Assembly (NCBI GenBank): GCA_027012135.1
Contig: JALUZF010000084.1
Span: 1-34,084 of the forward strand
Origin: Gammaproteobacteria bacterium
GTDB lineage: Bacteria; Pseudomonadota; Gammaproteobacteria; GRL18
DNA: 34,084 nt
Direction of reading: 5' to 3'
The notes under the pieces are model-generated. The model was given only the letters and a program-made list of their open reading frames with translations. It made no database searches and was not told where the DNA came from. A program made the translations under genes and the position numbers. Positions 15,633-24,254 of this stretch are shown piece by piece; the stretch's first letter is position 1; each line of letters opens with the position of its first letter.

Positions 15633-16313
15633 ATGTCCAGACAAATAAGCATTGCAGTCATTGATTACGGCATGGGGAATCTGCACTCTGTAGCCAAGGC
15701 ACTGGAACACGCAGACAGCCAGGCTGAGGTAAAAGTGACGGCTGATAAACAGGTTATTGCCAGCGCCGACCGGGTCTTATTGCCCGGAGTCGGTGCCATG
15801 CGGGACTGTATGGGCGAGATGCAGCGCCTGGATCTGGTGGACACCATTAAACAGGCTGCAGCCAGCAAGCCTTTTTTAGGGATCTGCATTGGTATGCAGG
15901 CCTTAATGACCCATAGTGAAGAAAACGGCGGTGTGGACTGCCTGAATATTATCCCTGGTAATGTGGAACGTTTTGCCGATGATTTAAGCGATCCCACTGC
16001 CAGCGGCGATGAACATCTTAAAATTCCGCACATGGGCTGGAACCAGGTTCACCAGCAGATTAAACATCCGCTATGGCAGAATATTCCCCAGAACCAGCGT
16101 TTTTATTTCGTGCACAGTTATTTTGTGGTACCCCAGTCTCCCGATCCGGTGGCCGGCTCCACTGTTTATGGCCATCCCCTGTGTGTAGCACTGGCGGCCG
16201 ATAACATCTTTGCCACCCAGTTTCATCCGGAAAAAAGTGCCGATGCCGGCCTGCAGTTGTTTCATAATTTTATTAACTGGGACGGCAGTTATGACAGTTC
16301 AACCTGCAGTTGA
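15633..16313 (+). CDS. hisH: imidazole glycerol phosphate synthase glutaminase subunit HisH
   Basis: A 226-aa class I glutamine amidotransferase that feeds ammonia to HisF. The nucleophile Cys is in LGICIGMQ near residue 85, and the His-Glu of the triad is in QFHPEKS. The oxyanion strand reads LLPGVGAM. A short C-terminal tail (YDSSTCS) extends beyond the usual end. It follows hisB and precedes hisA as in many gammaproteobacteria. Confidence 0.96.
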   Translation: MSRQISIAVIDYGMGNLHSVAKALEHADSQAEVKVTADKQVIASADRVLLPGVGAMRDCMGEMQRLDLVDTIKQAAASKPFLGICIGMQALMTHSEENGGVDCLNIIPGNVERFADDLSDPTASGDEHLKIPHMGWNQVHQQIKHPLWQNIPQNQRFYFVHSYFVVPQSPDPVAGSTVYGHPLCVALAADNIFATQFHPEKSADAGLQLFHNFINWDGSYDSSTCS

Positions 16314-16391
16314 TAAACACAGCAGCCGATACATAGAATATCAGAAACATTAATATAGCCTTAATAAAAAACAGCCTTTAAGAGAACAGTA

Positions 16392-17129
16392 ATGATTTTA
16401 ATACCTGCAATTGATTTAAAAGACGGCCAGTGTGTACGTCTACGCCAGGGACGTATGGAGGATGACACAGTATTTTCCGATAATCCCGTGGAAATGGCCG
16501 GACGCTGGTACGATGCCGGAGCACGTCGTCTGCACCTGGTTGATCTTAATGGTGCTTTTGAAGGCAAACCCGTTAATGGTGAAATTATTCAGGAAATTAC
16601 TAAAACCTGGCCTGATCTGCCGGTGGAAATCGGCGGCGGTATCCGTACTATAGAAACGGTGGAAGCCTACCTTGAGGCCGGTGTGGCCTATGTTATTATT
16701 GGTACTAAAGCGGTGGAAGATCCAGATTTTGTCACTGAACTGTGTAAGCAGTTCCCCGGTAATATTATTGTGGGTCTGGATGCCATGGATGGAAAAGTAG
16801 CCATTAAAGGCTGGGCAGAAGTCTCCGATATGGATTTATTTGACCTGTCCAGACGTTTTGAAGGCGATGGTGTGGATGCCATTATTTATACCGATATCAG
16901 CCGTGACGGCATGATGCAGGGTGCCAATGTGGAAAATACTGCCAAACTGGCCCAGGCTATTAATATTCCGGTGATCGCTTCCGGCGGCATCCATGATCTG
17001 GGTGATGTGGAAGCCATTTGCAAGGTCGCTCATTATGGGATTTCCGGTGCTATTACCGGCCGTGCCATTTATGAAGGCACCCTGGATTTTGCCGAAGGCC
17101 AGAAACTGGCGGATAAACTAACAGGTTAA
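16392..17129 (+). CDS. hisA: phosphoribosylformimino-AICAR-P isomerase HisA
   Basis: A 245-aa TIM-barrel isomerase. The catalytic Asp residues are in IPAIDLKDG (residue 8) and VGLDAMDGK (near residue 130), and the phosphate-binding loops are GGGIRT and ASGGI. It works just before HisF/HisH. The gap to hisF is unusually long (255 bp) because a palindromic element lies in it. Confidence 0.96.
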   Translation: MILIPAIDLKDGQCVRLRQGRMEDDTVFSDNPVEMAGRWYDAGARRLHLVDLNGAFEGKPVNGEIIQEITKTWPDLPVEIGGGIRTIETVEAYLEAGVAYVIIGTKAVEDPDFVTELCKQFPGNIIVGLDAMDGKVAIKGWAEVSDMDLFDLSRRFEGDGVDAIIYTDISRDGMMQGANVENTAKLAQAINIPVIASGGIHDLGDVEAICKVAHYGISGAITGRAIYEGTLDFAEGQKLADKLTG

Positions 17130-17149
17130 TTTAAACCTAACTATTCAGT

Positions 17150-17330
17150 TTATCTGACCGTGATTACTTACAGGTACTGTATTTCCGGGGACGCTCAAGT
17201 ACATCCATATATCGGTTTAGAACTTTTCAAAACTTGTTTTGTAAAAAGTTCTTATCCTGGTGATTGTGAAAACATCCATGTTTTCAAAACCTCGTAAACA
17301 CAGTACCTGTAGGTAGTCACTCTACGGTAT
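17150..17330. repeat. long palindromic intergenic element, copy 2 (inside the his operon)
   Basis: Arms 17160-17190 and 17290-17320 are inverted copies with about five mismatches. The 99-nt loop is about 92% identical to that of copy 1 by eye. An outer TTATC/GGTAT-type pair flanks the stem. It lies between hisA and hisF and has no ORF. In a polycistronic message it would fold into a long stem. Confidence 0.9.
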
Positions 17331-17384
17331 TTTAAATGATGCTGAATTGTTACAATTAAAGATATAAAAAAGAGAACTATAGAT

Positions 17385-18176
17385 ATGGGTCTTGCTAAAC
17401 GAATCATCCCCTGTCTGGATGTGGACAAAGGCCGGGTAGTGAAAGGCGTACAGTTTGTGGATATCCGCGATGCCGGCGATCCGGTGGAAGTAGCCCGCCG
17501 CTATAATAGCGAAGGTGCCGATGAACTGACTTTCCTTGATATTACCGCTACCCATGAAGGCCGTGACACCATTGTGCATGTGGTTGAGCAGGTGGCCGGG
17601 GAGATTTTTATTCCTCTGACGGTAGGCGGTGGGATCCGTACAGTGGATGATGTCCGCCTGATGCTTAATGCAGGAGCCGACAAGGTGGCGATTAACTCAG
17701 CCGCCGTTGCTAACCCGGACTTTGTCCGCGAAGCAGCCGAAAAATTCGGCAATCAGTGTATTGTGGTGGCCATTGATGCCAAGCAGGTCGCGGGCAAGTC
17801 AGGCACGGATACCGAAAACGAAACACCGCGCTGGGAGATTTTTACCCACGGCGGTCGTAAACCCACCGGCATTGATGCCATTGAATGGTCTAAAAAAATG
17901 GTGTCCTACGGCGCTGGTGAATTACTGGTGACCAGTATGGACAATGACGGCGTTAAGAACGGTTTTGACCTGCCCCTGACCCGTACCATCAGTGACAATG
18001 TCGCAGTACCGGTGATTGCTTCCGGCGGGGTCGGTAATCTGGATCATCTGGCTGAAGGCGTACTGGAAGGTCATGCCGATGCGGTTCTGGCCGCCAGTAT
18101 TTTCCATTTTGCCGAATACAGTATTGCCGAAGCCAAGCGGCATATGGCAGACCGTGGTATCGAGGTAAGACTGTGA
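17385..18176 (+). CDS. hisF: imidazole glycerol phosphate synthase cyclase subunit HisF
   Basis: A 263-aa TIM barrel that joins ammonia from HisH to PRFAR, yielding imidazole glycerol phosphate and AICAR. The catalytic Asp residues lie in [10 protein letters not shown] (residue 11) and VVAIDAKQ (near residue 130). It is a few residues longer than usual because of a polar insert after the second Asp ([14 protein letters not shown]), a variation often seen in proteobacteria. Its last four bases overlap the hisI start. Confidence 0.96.
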   Translation: MGLAKRIIPCLDVDKGRVVKGVQFVDIRDAGDPVEVARRYNSEGADELTFLDITATHEGRDTIVHVVEQVAGEIFIPLTVGGGIRTVDDVRLMLNAGADKVAINSAAVANPDFVREAAEKFGNQCIVVAIDAKQVAGKSGTDTENETPRWEIFTHGGRKPTGIDAIEWSKKMVSYGAGELLVTSMDNDGVKNGFDLPLTRTISDNVAVPVIASGGVGNLDHLAEGVLEGHADAVLAASIFHFAEYSIAEAKRHMADRGIEVRL

Positions 18177-18577
18177 GTAATAATCAGGATCAGAGCTGGC
18201 TGGATGAATTAAAATGGGATGATCAGGGCCTGATCCCTGCCATTGCTCAGGATGAAAAAACCGGCAAGGTGGTGATGTTTGCCTGGATGAACCGTGAATC
18301 TCTGGCCATGACCCTGGATATGGGCCGGGCCGTATACTGGTCCCGCTCCCGGCAGAAGCTCTGGCCCAAGGGTGAAGAATCGGGGCATGTGCAGAAAATC
18401 CGCTCCATTCGTGTGGATTGCGACAAGGATGTGCTATTGTTAAGCATTGAGCAGATTGGCGGCATCGCCTGTCATACCGGCCGGGAAAGCTGTTTTTACT
18501 TTGAGCTGGATCCTCAGACAGCCCAGTGGCAGGCAGTGGAACCGGTATTAAAAAACCCTGACGATATTTATAAATAA
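18173..18577 (+). CDS. hisI: phosphoribosyl-AMP cyclohydrolase HisI
   Basis: A 134-aa enzyme for the third step of histidine synthesis. It is the stand-alone cyclohydrolase, not the HisIE fusion of E. coli. The metal-site motifs are visible: [16 protein letters not shown], the acidic RVDCDKD and [10 protein letters not shown]. The start is a GTG overlapping the hisF stop (GTGA), which implies translational coupling. hisE follows after 16 bp. Confidence 0.95.
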   Translation: MSNNQDQSWLDELKWDDQGLIPAIAQDEKTGKVVMFAWMNRESLAMTLDMGRAVYWSRSRQKLWPKGEESGHVQKIRSIRVDCDKDVLLLSIEQIGGIACHTGRESCFYFELDPQTAQWQAVEPVLKNPDDIYK

Positions 18578-18593
18578 AGAGAATGAGATAGCC

Positions 18594-18917
18594 GTGGACA
18601 ATGATATTCTGGCACAGCTGGCCGCCACTCTGGAACAGCGTAAACAGGCGGATCCAGAATCATCTTATGTAGCCAGTCTGTATTATAAGGGTCAGGACAG
18701 TATTTTAAAAAAAGTGGGTGAAGAGGCCACTGAAACGGTGATTGCTTCCAAGGGCGGCAATAAGGATGAGATTATTTATGAAACGGCGGATTTGTGGTTT
18801 CATACTCTGGTGATGCTGTCTTATCATGGGCTGAGTCATGAGGATGTGTTGAATGAGCTGGGGCGGCGGTTTGGACTGTCGGGGATTGAGGAAAAAGCCT
18901 CAAGGAAGGATAAGTAG
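18594..18917 (+). CDS. hisE: phosphoribosyl-ATP pyrophosphatase HisE
   Basis: A 107-aa all-helical NTP pyrophosphohydrolase for the second step of histidine synthesis. The metal-binding signature is [14 protein letters not shown] with a later YETADLWFH. The GTG at 18594 is the start that fits family length. It is the last his gene; a palindromic element then separates it from hinT. Confidence 0.95.
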   Translation: MDNDILAQLAATLEQRKQADPESSYVASLYYKGQDSILKKVGEEATETVIASKGGNKDEIIYETADLWFHTLVMLSYHGLSHEDVLNELGRRFGLSGIEEKASRKDK

Positions 18918-18930
18918 GTTATTATGTAGC

Positions 18931-19064
18931 ATACCTGACCGTGACTGGCTGAAGGTACTGCCTTTCCGGGGGCGCTCAAGTACATCCATGTATCGCTTTG
19001 TGAAAACATCCATGTTTTCAAAACCCCGGAAAGGCAGTACCTTCAGCCAGTCACTCTAGGGTAT
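18931..19064. repeat. long palindromic intergenic element, copy 3 (short form)
   Basis: A perfect 31-bp inverted repeat (18941-18971 and 19024-19054), with an outer ATACC/GGTAT pair separated by a 5-nt bulge. The loop is about 47 nt shorter than in copies 1 and 2 but keeps the TACATCCATGTA and TGAAAACATCCATGTTTTCA palindromes. It lies between hisE and hinT. Confidence 0.9.
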
Positions 19065-19113
19065 TTCAATTTATGCTATGAGGCTTTTAGTTGATGTAGG
19101 GAGAGGAGAAGAA

Positions 19114-19449
19114 ATGTCAGATTGTCTGTTCTGCAAAATAATCGCCGGGGATATTCCTGCGGATATTGTCTATCAGGATGATAAGATTCTGGTTTTTCGG
19201 GATATAAATCCAAAAGCGGATGTCCATTTATTAATGGTTCCTAAGGAACATGTGGAAAGTCTGGCTAAATTAAATGAATCACATCATGACCTGATAGCCT
19301 ATATGATGTTAAAATTGCCCGAATTGGCTGAGGCTCAGGGATTGTCGGGCGGGTTCAGGACCATTATAAATACGGGAAAAGAAGGTGGGCAGGAAGTGTT
19401 TCATCTTCATATCCATTTGCTGGGCGGTAAGAACCTGCCCGGATTTTAA
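19114..19449 (+). CDS. hinT: HIT family purine nucleotide phosphoramidase HinT
   Basis: A 111-aa HIT protein that hydrolyses adenosine 5'-phosphoramidates. The zinc-like N-terminal DCLFCKI and the catalytic triad motif HLHIHLLGG near the C-terminus are clear. I use the ATG at 19114-19116 because it has a strong ribosome site (GGAGAGGAG) and matches family length. An upstream in-frame ATG at 19078 adds an atypical N-terminus. It sits between his and tat genes, a common gammaproteobacterial order. Confidence 0.94.
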   Translation: MSDCLFCKIIAGDIPADIVYQDDKILVFRDINPKADVHLLMVPKEHVESLAKLNESHHDLIAYMMLKLPELAEAQGLSGGFRTIINTGKEGGQEVFHLHIHLLGGKNLPGF

Positions 19450-19538
19450 GTACTCTCCGCCTTTAAATAAAGGAGATTAGAGAGTTTAGATTTTAACTGT
19501 TTGTTTTGTTATTTTTTTATTAAGTACAGGAGAATCCA

Positions 19539-19784
19539 ATGGGATTTGGTGTTACTGAGTTATTAATTATTCTGGCCATTGTTCTGGTTTTATTTGGTGC
19601 CAAGAAGCTGCGTAATATTGGTGGTGATCTGGGTGGTGCGATCAAGAACTTTAAAACGGCTATGAAAGAAGAAGAAAATGCCCCTGAAGCATCCACCAAA
19701 ACCACCGCACAACTGGATGAAAAATCCGGTGCAACCATTGAAGGTCAGGTAGAAAACAGTTCTGAAAAAAAAGAACAGGTTTAA
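19539..19784 (+). CDS. tatA: twin-arginine translocase subunit TatA
   Basis: An 81-aa protein with one N-terminal membrane helix ([21 protein letters not shown]) including the conserved FG hinge, followed by an amphipathic helix ([19 protein letters not shown]) and an acidic, polar tail. TatA multimers form the passage for folded Tat substrates across the inner membrane. The ribosome site CAGGAG is 7 nt upstream. It begins the tatABC run. Confidence 0.95.
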   Translation: MGFGVTELLIILAIVLVLFGAKKLRNIGGDLGGAIKNFKTAMKEEENAPEASTKTTAQLDEKSGATIEGQVENSSEKKEQV

Positions 19785-19822
19785 TCTGCTTTTTTCCAAC
19801 CACTGTTTTTATTCAGTCAACA

Positions 19823-19846
19823 GTTCAGACAGGGGTCTGACTGAAC
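19823..19846. promoter_or_regulatory. hairpin between tatA and tatB
   Basis: GTTCAGACAG and CTGACTGAAC (9 of 10 pairs) enclose GGGT in the 90-bp tatA-tatB gap, 29 bp before the tatB start. No T-run follows, so it is not a strong terminator. It may protect the tatA message or lower read-through, which would help keep TatA in excess of TatB. Confidence 0.55.
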
Positions 19847-19874
19847 CTTCTTATTCAGGGTATTATCTTTAGAT

Positions 19875-20330
19875 ATGTTTGATATTGGCTTCTGGGAATT
19901 ATCCCTTATTGGTATAGTCGCCTTACTGGTTATCGGGCCGGAGCGCCTCCCGGCTGTGGCTCGTACTGTGGGTAAATACGTTGGCAAGGCCAATCGTTTT
20001 ATTGCCAATATCAAGGAAGATATTAATAAAGAGCTCAAAGACGAAGATCTCAAGCGCATTCTGGCTGAACAGCAAAAACTGGCCGACGAATATAAAAATG
20101 CCGCCAGTGCCATGAACTCTGCCGTTGCTTCTGAAACTGAATCCCTGCGTGAAAGCGTACAGATGGATGATCTGCTGGAAATTCAGGAACCGGATGAGCA
20201 CCAACCTGCAAAAGGCAGTCCGAAACCCAAAGTAAACGAAAACCATTCAGACAGGCCGGCTGAAACCGTTCATAGCACTGCGGCCTCAGAGTCCATCCCG
20301 GACAAGAAAAACACCTCTAACGCTTCCTGA
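19875..20330 (+). CDS. tatB: twin-arginine translocase subunit TatB
   Basis: A 151-aa protein. The N-terminus [21 protein letters not shown] has the conserved Glu8 and is followed by [13 protein letters not shown], the family hinge. A long amphipathic helix then gives way to an unordered polar tail (residues about 95-151). TatB joins TatC in the receptor for twin-arginine signal peptides. Confidence 0.95.
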   Translation: MFDIGFWELSLIGIVALLVIGPERLPAVARTVGKYVGKANRFIANIKEDINKELKDEDLKRILAEQQKLADEYKNAASAMNSAVASETESLRESVQMDDLLEIQEPDEHQPAKGSPKPKVNENHSDRPAETVHSTAASESIPDKKNTSNAS

Positions 20331-20371
20331 GATTTAAGAAGACTACACAAAAGAGATTTTAATTTTATTTT

Positions 20372-21394
20372 ATGAGTACATCACAGGCCGATCAGGAACC
20401 ACCAATGGAACATGAACAACCGTTTATGAGCCATTTAATTGAATTACGCGACAGGATTCTACGTATTGTTGTCGTGGTTATTGCCATTTTTATGGTGCTG
20501 TTCTTTTTTGCCAACGACCTCTATCACATTGTATCAGCTCCCCTGCTGGCACAGCTGCCTGAAGGCAGTACCATGATTGCCACCGGTGTGGCGGCACCGT
20601 TTTTAACCCCGTTTAAATTAAGCCTGGTCACCTCGATTTTTATTGCTATTCCCTTTATTTTTTACCAGTTCTGGTCGTTTGTGGCGCCGGGCCTGTACCG
20701 CCACGAAAAACGTCTGGCTCTGCCCTTGCTGGTATCCAGTATTTTCCTGTTTTATGCCGGTATTGTATTTTCATTTTATGTGGTTTTCCCCCTGATGTTT
20801 GCTTTTTTTACCGCCACCACACCGGAAGGCGTGTCTATGATGACGGACATCAGTCAGTATCTCGATTTTGTCTTAAAAATGTTTTTTGCCTTTGGCCTGG
20901 CTTTTGAAGTCCCCATTGTCACTATTGTACTGACGATTACCGGTGTGACCAATGCCGATAAGCTGGCGGAAAAACGGCCTTATATTATTGTCGGCTCTTT
21001 TGTTGTCGGCATGCTGCTGACCCCGCCGGATATTATTTCCCAGACCTTATTAGCCATCCCTATCTGGCTGTTATTTGAACTGGGTGTGATTTTTTCCCGC
21101 ATGATCGGTAATAAAAAAGCAGAACGGGAAGCCCAGGAACAGGAGAGTTCCACTTCCAGCGCCACTGACACAGGTACAACGGCCAGTACTGCAGCAGGAG
21201 CTGGTGTGGCCGCAGCAACCGCCGCCGCCACTTCCTCTGAAGAAAGCACTGCCCAGACTCATGCAGATACTGCATCTGAAGATATATCAGATAGTGAGGA
21301 ATCCCGCTACCGCCCCATGACCGATGAGGAAATGGAAGCAGAACTGGATGCTATTGAGCGGGAAGAAGATGACGAGGATGAAGAAGGTCCTTAA
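20372..21394 (+). CDS. tatC: twin-arginine translocase subunit TatC with a long acidic C-terminal tail
   Basis: A 340-aa inner-membrane protein. The conserved cytoplasmic N-terminus (FMSHLIELRDR), six hydrophobic helices and the conserved FEVP motif are present in residues 1-250. The last roughly 85 residues are Ala/Ser/Thr-rich and then Glu/Asp-rich (MEAELDAIEREEDDEDEEGP), an unusual extension of the usual ~250-aa family. An alternative ATG at 20405 (MEHEQPFMSHL) has a better ribosome site (AGGA, 7 nt away) than the ATG at 20372, so the true start may be 11 codons later. Confidence 0.93.
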   Translation: MSTSQADQEPPMEHEQPFMSHLIELRDRILRIVVVVIAIFMVLFFFANDLYHIVSAPLLAQLPEGSTMIATGVAAPFLTPFKLSLVTSIFIAIPFIFYQFWSFVAPGLYRHEKRLALPLLVSSIFLFYAGIVFSFYVVFPLMFAFFTATTPEGVSMMTDISQYLDFVLKMFFAFGLAFEVPIVTIVLTITGVTNADKLAEKRPYIIVGSFVVGMLLTPPDIISQTLLAIPIWLLFELGVIFSRMIGNKKAEREAQEQESSTSSATDTGTTASTAAGAGVAAATAAATSSEESTAQTHADTASEDISDSEESRYRPMTDEEMEAELDAIEREEDDEDEEGP

Positions 21395-21407
21395 GCCTGC
21401 TTTACAG

Positions 21408-22202
21408 CTACAGGCTAATGGACCTGATTTCGGGTATTGCTTTTTCAGGCCCCACAATCAGCAGCCCTGCTTTTTTAACCGGCAGGGCAACCACCATTAA
21501 ACCCTCTTCTTTAGCCTGATAACGCCCTTCTTTTGCCACTTTCATACGCACCACCGGATTACGAAAGAACACTTTTTCTGTCACCGCATATTGAAACACA
21601 ATCTGATTACCGCTTCTGACTGCGTAAGCAGTTGCCGGAGCACCTCCAATACTGGTTTCCCAACTGGCCAGCACTCTCGCATCCGGCCAGCTGGCCGGGG
21701 CATTAACTTCTACTTTACTATGCCGGTTAAATTGTCCGGAAGTTCCTGCACTCTGGTATTCTGCCAGTACCTGGGCCACCATTGGAACCGTATGCTGGTG
21801 ATCTGAAGGTTTTAACGGCGGCAATAATACCAGCATCAGTACCATGGCAACCACCCAGCCACTTAGAGTTATTATGGGCATTATCTGAAAACGTGACTTA
21901 AAACCATTAAGCAATGCCCGCCAACTATCCTGCCTAGTTCTTTTTCCCGACATTGGGGTCGGCTGTTCCGGGCTCCTGTCCAGTTTCTGCTGCAAATGGG
22001 CAGGTAAGCGGGCGTGTGTAAGATGATTCAATCGGCGGCTGAGCTGTTGCTGACGTTCGACATCCATCCGGCAGGCCTGACAGCCCGCAAGATGCACCTC
22101 TACAATGTATTTTTCTGTTTCACTCAGGCTATCATCCACATAACCGGCCAGTAAATCCTGAATTTCCAGATGCAGGACTTTTAAATTGCTATTATCTCTC
22201 AT
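21408..22202 (-). CDS. membrane anti-sigma factor with zinc-finger domain
   Basis: A 264-aa protein. The N-terminal cytoplasmic domain carries the anti-sigma zinc motif HLAGCQACRMDV (H-x3-C-x2-C) near residue 38. One membrane helix follows near residue 110-130 (IITLSGWVVAMVLMLVLL), then a periplasmic C-terminal domain. It starts inside the sigma gene's stop (4-bp ATGA overlap), so the pair is coupled. It should hold the ECF sigma factor inactive until a periplasmic signal acts. Its stop converges with tatC, 13 bp away. Confidence 0.85.
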   Translation of the reverse strand: MRDNSNLKVLHLEIQDLLAGYVDDSLSETEKYIVEVHLAGCQACRMDVERQQQLSRRLNHLTHARLPAHLQQKLDRSPEQPTPMSGKRTRQDSWRALLNGFKSRFQIMPIITLSGWVVAMVLMLVLLPPLKPSDHQHTVPMVAQVLAEYQSAGTSGQFNRHSKVEVNAPASWPDARVLASWETSIGGAPATAYAVRSGNQIVFQYAVTEKVFFRNPVVRMKVAKEGRYQAKEEGLMVVALPVKKAGLLIVGPEKAIPEIRSISL

Positions 22203-22792
22203 TTATAAATCCCCTTTGTACGCTTATCGGTCTGTGGAAAGCTCCCCTGTCTGTCTGATCGGTTTAAAATATTGCTTAACAAACGCCGTCCACGTGACAA
22301 ACGACTCATAATAGTTCCCTCAGGAACATCCAGAATCCGGGATAACTCCTGATAACTCAGTCCTTCAATATCCCGTAATAAAATAACCTTGCCAAAATCC
22401 TCCGGTAAAGACTGTATGGCCTTTATCAACTGCTGATCAGTCTGTTGCTGCAGCAACTGCTCAAAGGGACCCTGATAAGAACTGTGCTGTTCCTGCAGAA
22501 ATATTTCCTCAGTTGAAATAAGCGGAGCAATCTGCTGTCTTCTGGCCTCTTTTCTTATATCATCAGCAATCACATGATCCAGTATTTTTAATAACCAGGC
22601 ATAGACCGCCTGAGGGTCAGCCAGATCATCAAAATCCTGCCAGGCACGCATAAATGTTTCCTGCACCCAGTCCTCTGCCCTGGTTGAAGTTCGGGTTTGT
22701 CTCAGCGCCACATTATACAGCCGCTCTCGCCACGGAGCAGTCACCTGCTGGAAGTTTTGCTGTCGTTGCTTTTTCCGCCTGAAAAAATTCAT
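22199..22792 (-). CDS. ECF-type RNA polymerase sigma factor
   Basis: A 197-aa sigma-70 family protein with regions 2 and 4 only. Region 2 includes RAEDWVQETFMRAWQDF, and region 4 has the helix-turn-helix YQELSRILDVPEGTIMSRLS, joined by a Gln-rich linker. The RLSRGRRLL ending is typical. It is co-transcribed with its anti-sigma factor and lies divergent from the cytochrome/propeller gene. Both genes have the same bipartite motif upstream, which suggests autoregulation. Confidence 0.92.
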   Translation of the reverse strand: MNFFRRKKQRQQNFQQVTAPWRERLYNVALRQTRTSTRAEDWVQETFMRAWQDFDDLADPQAVYAWLLKILDHVIADDIRKEARRQQIAPLISTEEIFLQEQHSSYQGPFEQLLQQQTDQQLIKAIQSLPEDFGKVILLRDIEGLSYQELSRILDVPEGTIMSRLSRGRRLLSNILNRSDRQGSFPQTDKRTKGIYK

Positions 22793-22837
22793 TGAGTTGA
22801 TTTCTCATTTAACCGAACTAGTATCCATCTAACTACA

Positions 22838-22865
22838 GGGCGTAACCAGGTCAAAATTTATTCCC
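22838..22865 (-). promoter_or_regulatory. candidate ECF promoter of the sigma/anti-sigma genes
   Basis: Reading leftward, GGGAATAAA (22865-22857) is followed by ACGCCCT (22843-22837), with GGGAAT and ACGCCC exactly 16 bp apart. The motif lies about 45 bp before the sigma gene. A GGAAT-type -35 is typical of ECF promoters. Confidence 0.65.
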
Positions 22866-22898
22866 TGATAACAGTTAAATTATTATTTTTTACTTTTC

Positions 22899-22926
22899 GG
22901 GAATAAAACCCGGCCTCCTGACGCCC
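22899..22926 (+). promoter_or_regulatory. candidate ECF promoter of the cytochrome-propeller gene
   Basis: GGGAATAAA (22899-22907) and ACGCCCT (22921-22927), with the same 16-bp spacing as the divergent motif 33 bp away. It would give a leader of about 70 nt before the start at 23006. The rest of the 213-bp gap shows no other clear site. Confidence 0.65.
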
Positions 22927-23005
22927 TTTAACATAAATCAGTTTAACCTACTTAACGTGATTTACTTTTAAAAACATCTTTAACAATAACCAATGGATAC
23001 AATAA

Positions 23006-24253
23006 ATGAAAAAAAATTCTTTTAAGCTGGTTTTTGCCAGTGCCGCTTTACTGACACTAAGTCACACCCTTTGGGCCGGTAATATTACCCAGGGGAAAAC
23101 CAAAGCAGCAGCCTGTGCAGGCTGTCATGGAATCAATGGTATAGGATTAAGTGAAGAATTTCCCAATCTGGCCGGACAGAAACCAGCTTATATTATTAAA
23201 CAGTTAACCGCTTTTAAAAACGGCAGCCGCAAAGATCCCACCATGAATGCCATGGCAGCGACTTTATCCACTGAAGATATGGCTGATCTAGCAGCTTACT
23301 TTTCCAGCCTGAAGACAAGCACTACTCAGGCTTCTGTTACAGATAAGCCCAAAACAGACAAAGCCAGTCATCAGGAGTTTCCTGAAAACGTCTATATTTC
23401 CATGAAAAAAAGTGCGACCATTGAAACCTTCCCTCAGCAACAGAGCTGGACCGGCGGTCCTAATATGCTTTATACCGCCATTACTCCCAATAAAAAAATG
23501 CTCTTATCAACCAGTCCTTCCAGCAATACCGTCTATGTATTTAATACCCAAAACGGTAAGCAGTTAGCTATTATTAAAACCGGCAAAGCCCCCAAAGGCG
23601 TTAAAGTATCACCCGATGGCAAACAGGCCTATATCAGTAATCAGGGTTCTGCCGATATCACAGTCATTAACCTGAGGTCTCTACAGGTCAGCAATACCAT
23701 AAAAGTTAAAAAAGGCCCTCATAATGTCCGCTTTACCAAAGATGGTAAACTGGCTTATGTGACATTACAGGGTGGTGACGGCCTGGGTATTATTGATACT
23801 CAGAAGCAAAAACTGATCCGTGTGATTCCAGTTCCGGGTATTACCGGCCCCCACAATATGGATTTATCTGCTGATGAAAAAACGGCTTTTGTCCGGGACT
23901 TTGTCCACCATGTCGCCGTTGTCGATTTAACGACAGGAAAGGTAAACAAAATTATTACAGTCGGCAATGGTCACGGTGGAATCGATGTATTTCCTAATGG
24001 TCAATACGCGGCTACTGCCGCCATTGGAGATGATTATATCAGCATCATTGACACTCGGACTCTGGAATCCAGAGACATAATAATCGGTACGGCCTCACAT
24101 GGTATACGGGTCAGTAAAAACAGTCAGTGGCTTTATGTTACCTTACCTAAGGAAAATGCAATTGCAGTGATTAATACCAGAACAATGGCAGTAGAAGCCA
24201 GAATTGCCAGTGGCAAATTCCCATTCTGGATTGCGGTTCCTGGAAACCCTTAA
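23006..24253 (+). CDS. exported cytochrome c fused to a YVTN-type beta-propeller
   Basis: A 415-aa periplasmic protein. The signal peptide ends near Ala24 (HTLWAG). A class I cytochrome c domain follows with CAGCH (C37, C40, H41) and likely axial Met80 (DPTMNAMA). After a short linker, residues about 140-415 contain about six to seven repeats of a YVTN-like propeller (SPDGKQAYISNQGSADITVIN). Several blades begin with a His at the same place (GPHNVRF, GPHNMDL, GHGGIDVF, SHGIRVS), which could form a metal or cofactor site. The overall layout recalls cytochrome cd1 proteins, but I cannot show d1 binding. It is divergent from the ECF sigma gene and shares its promoter motif, so it is a likely target. 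Confidence 0.85.
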   Translation: MKKNSFKLVFASAALLTLSHTLWAGNITQGKTKAAACAGCHGINGIGLSEEFPNLAGQKPAYIIKQLTAFKNGSRKDPTMNAMAATLSTEDMADLAAYFSSLKTSTTQASVTDKPKTDKASHQEFPENVYISMKKSATIETFPQQQSWTGGPNMLYTAITPNKKMLLSTSPSSNTVYVFNTQNGKQLAIIKTGKAPKGVKVSPDGKQAYISNQGSADITVINLRSLQVSNTIKVKKGPHNVRFTKDGKLAYVTLQGGDGLGIIDTQKQKLIRVIPVPGITGPHNMDLSADEKTAFVRDFVHHVAVVDLTTGKVNKIITVGNGHGGIDVFPNGQYAATAAIGDDYISIIDTRTLESRDIIIGTASHGIRVSKNSQWLYVTLPKENAIAVINTRTMAVEARIASGKFPFWIAVPGNP

Positions 24254-24254
24254 T

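Noticed and set aside
23006-24253. Calling the fusion a cytochrome cd1 nitrite reductase
   Set aside because: The protein is shorter, the propeller repeats are YVTN-like, and no d1-synthesis or other nir genes are nearby.
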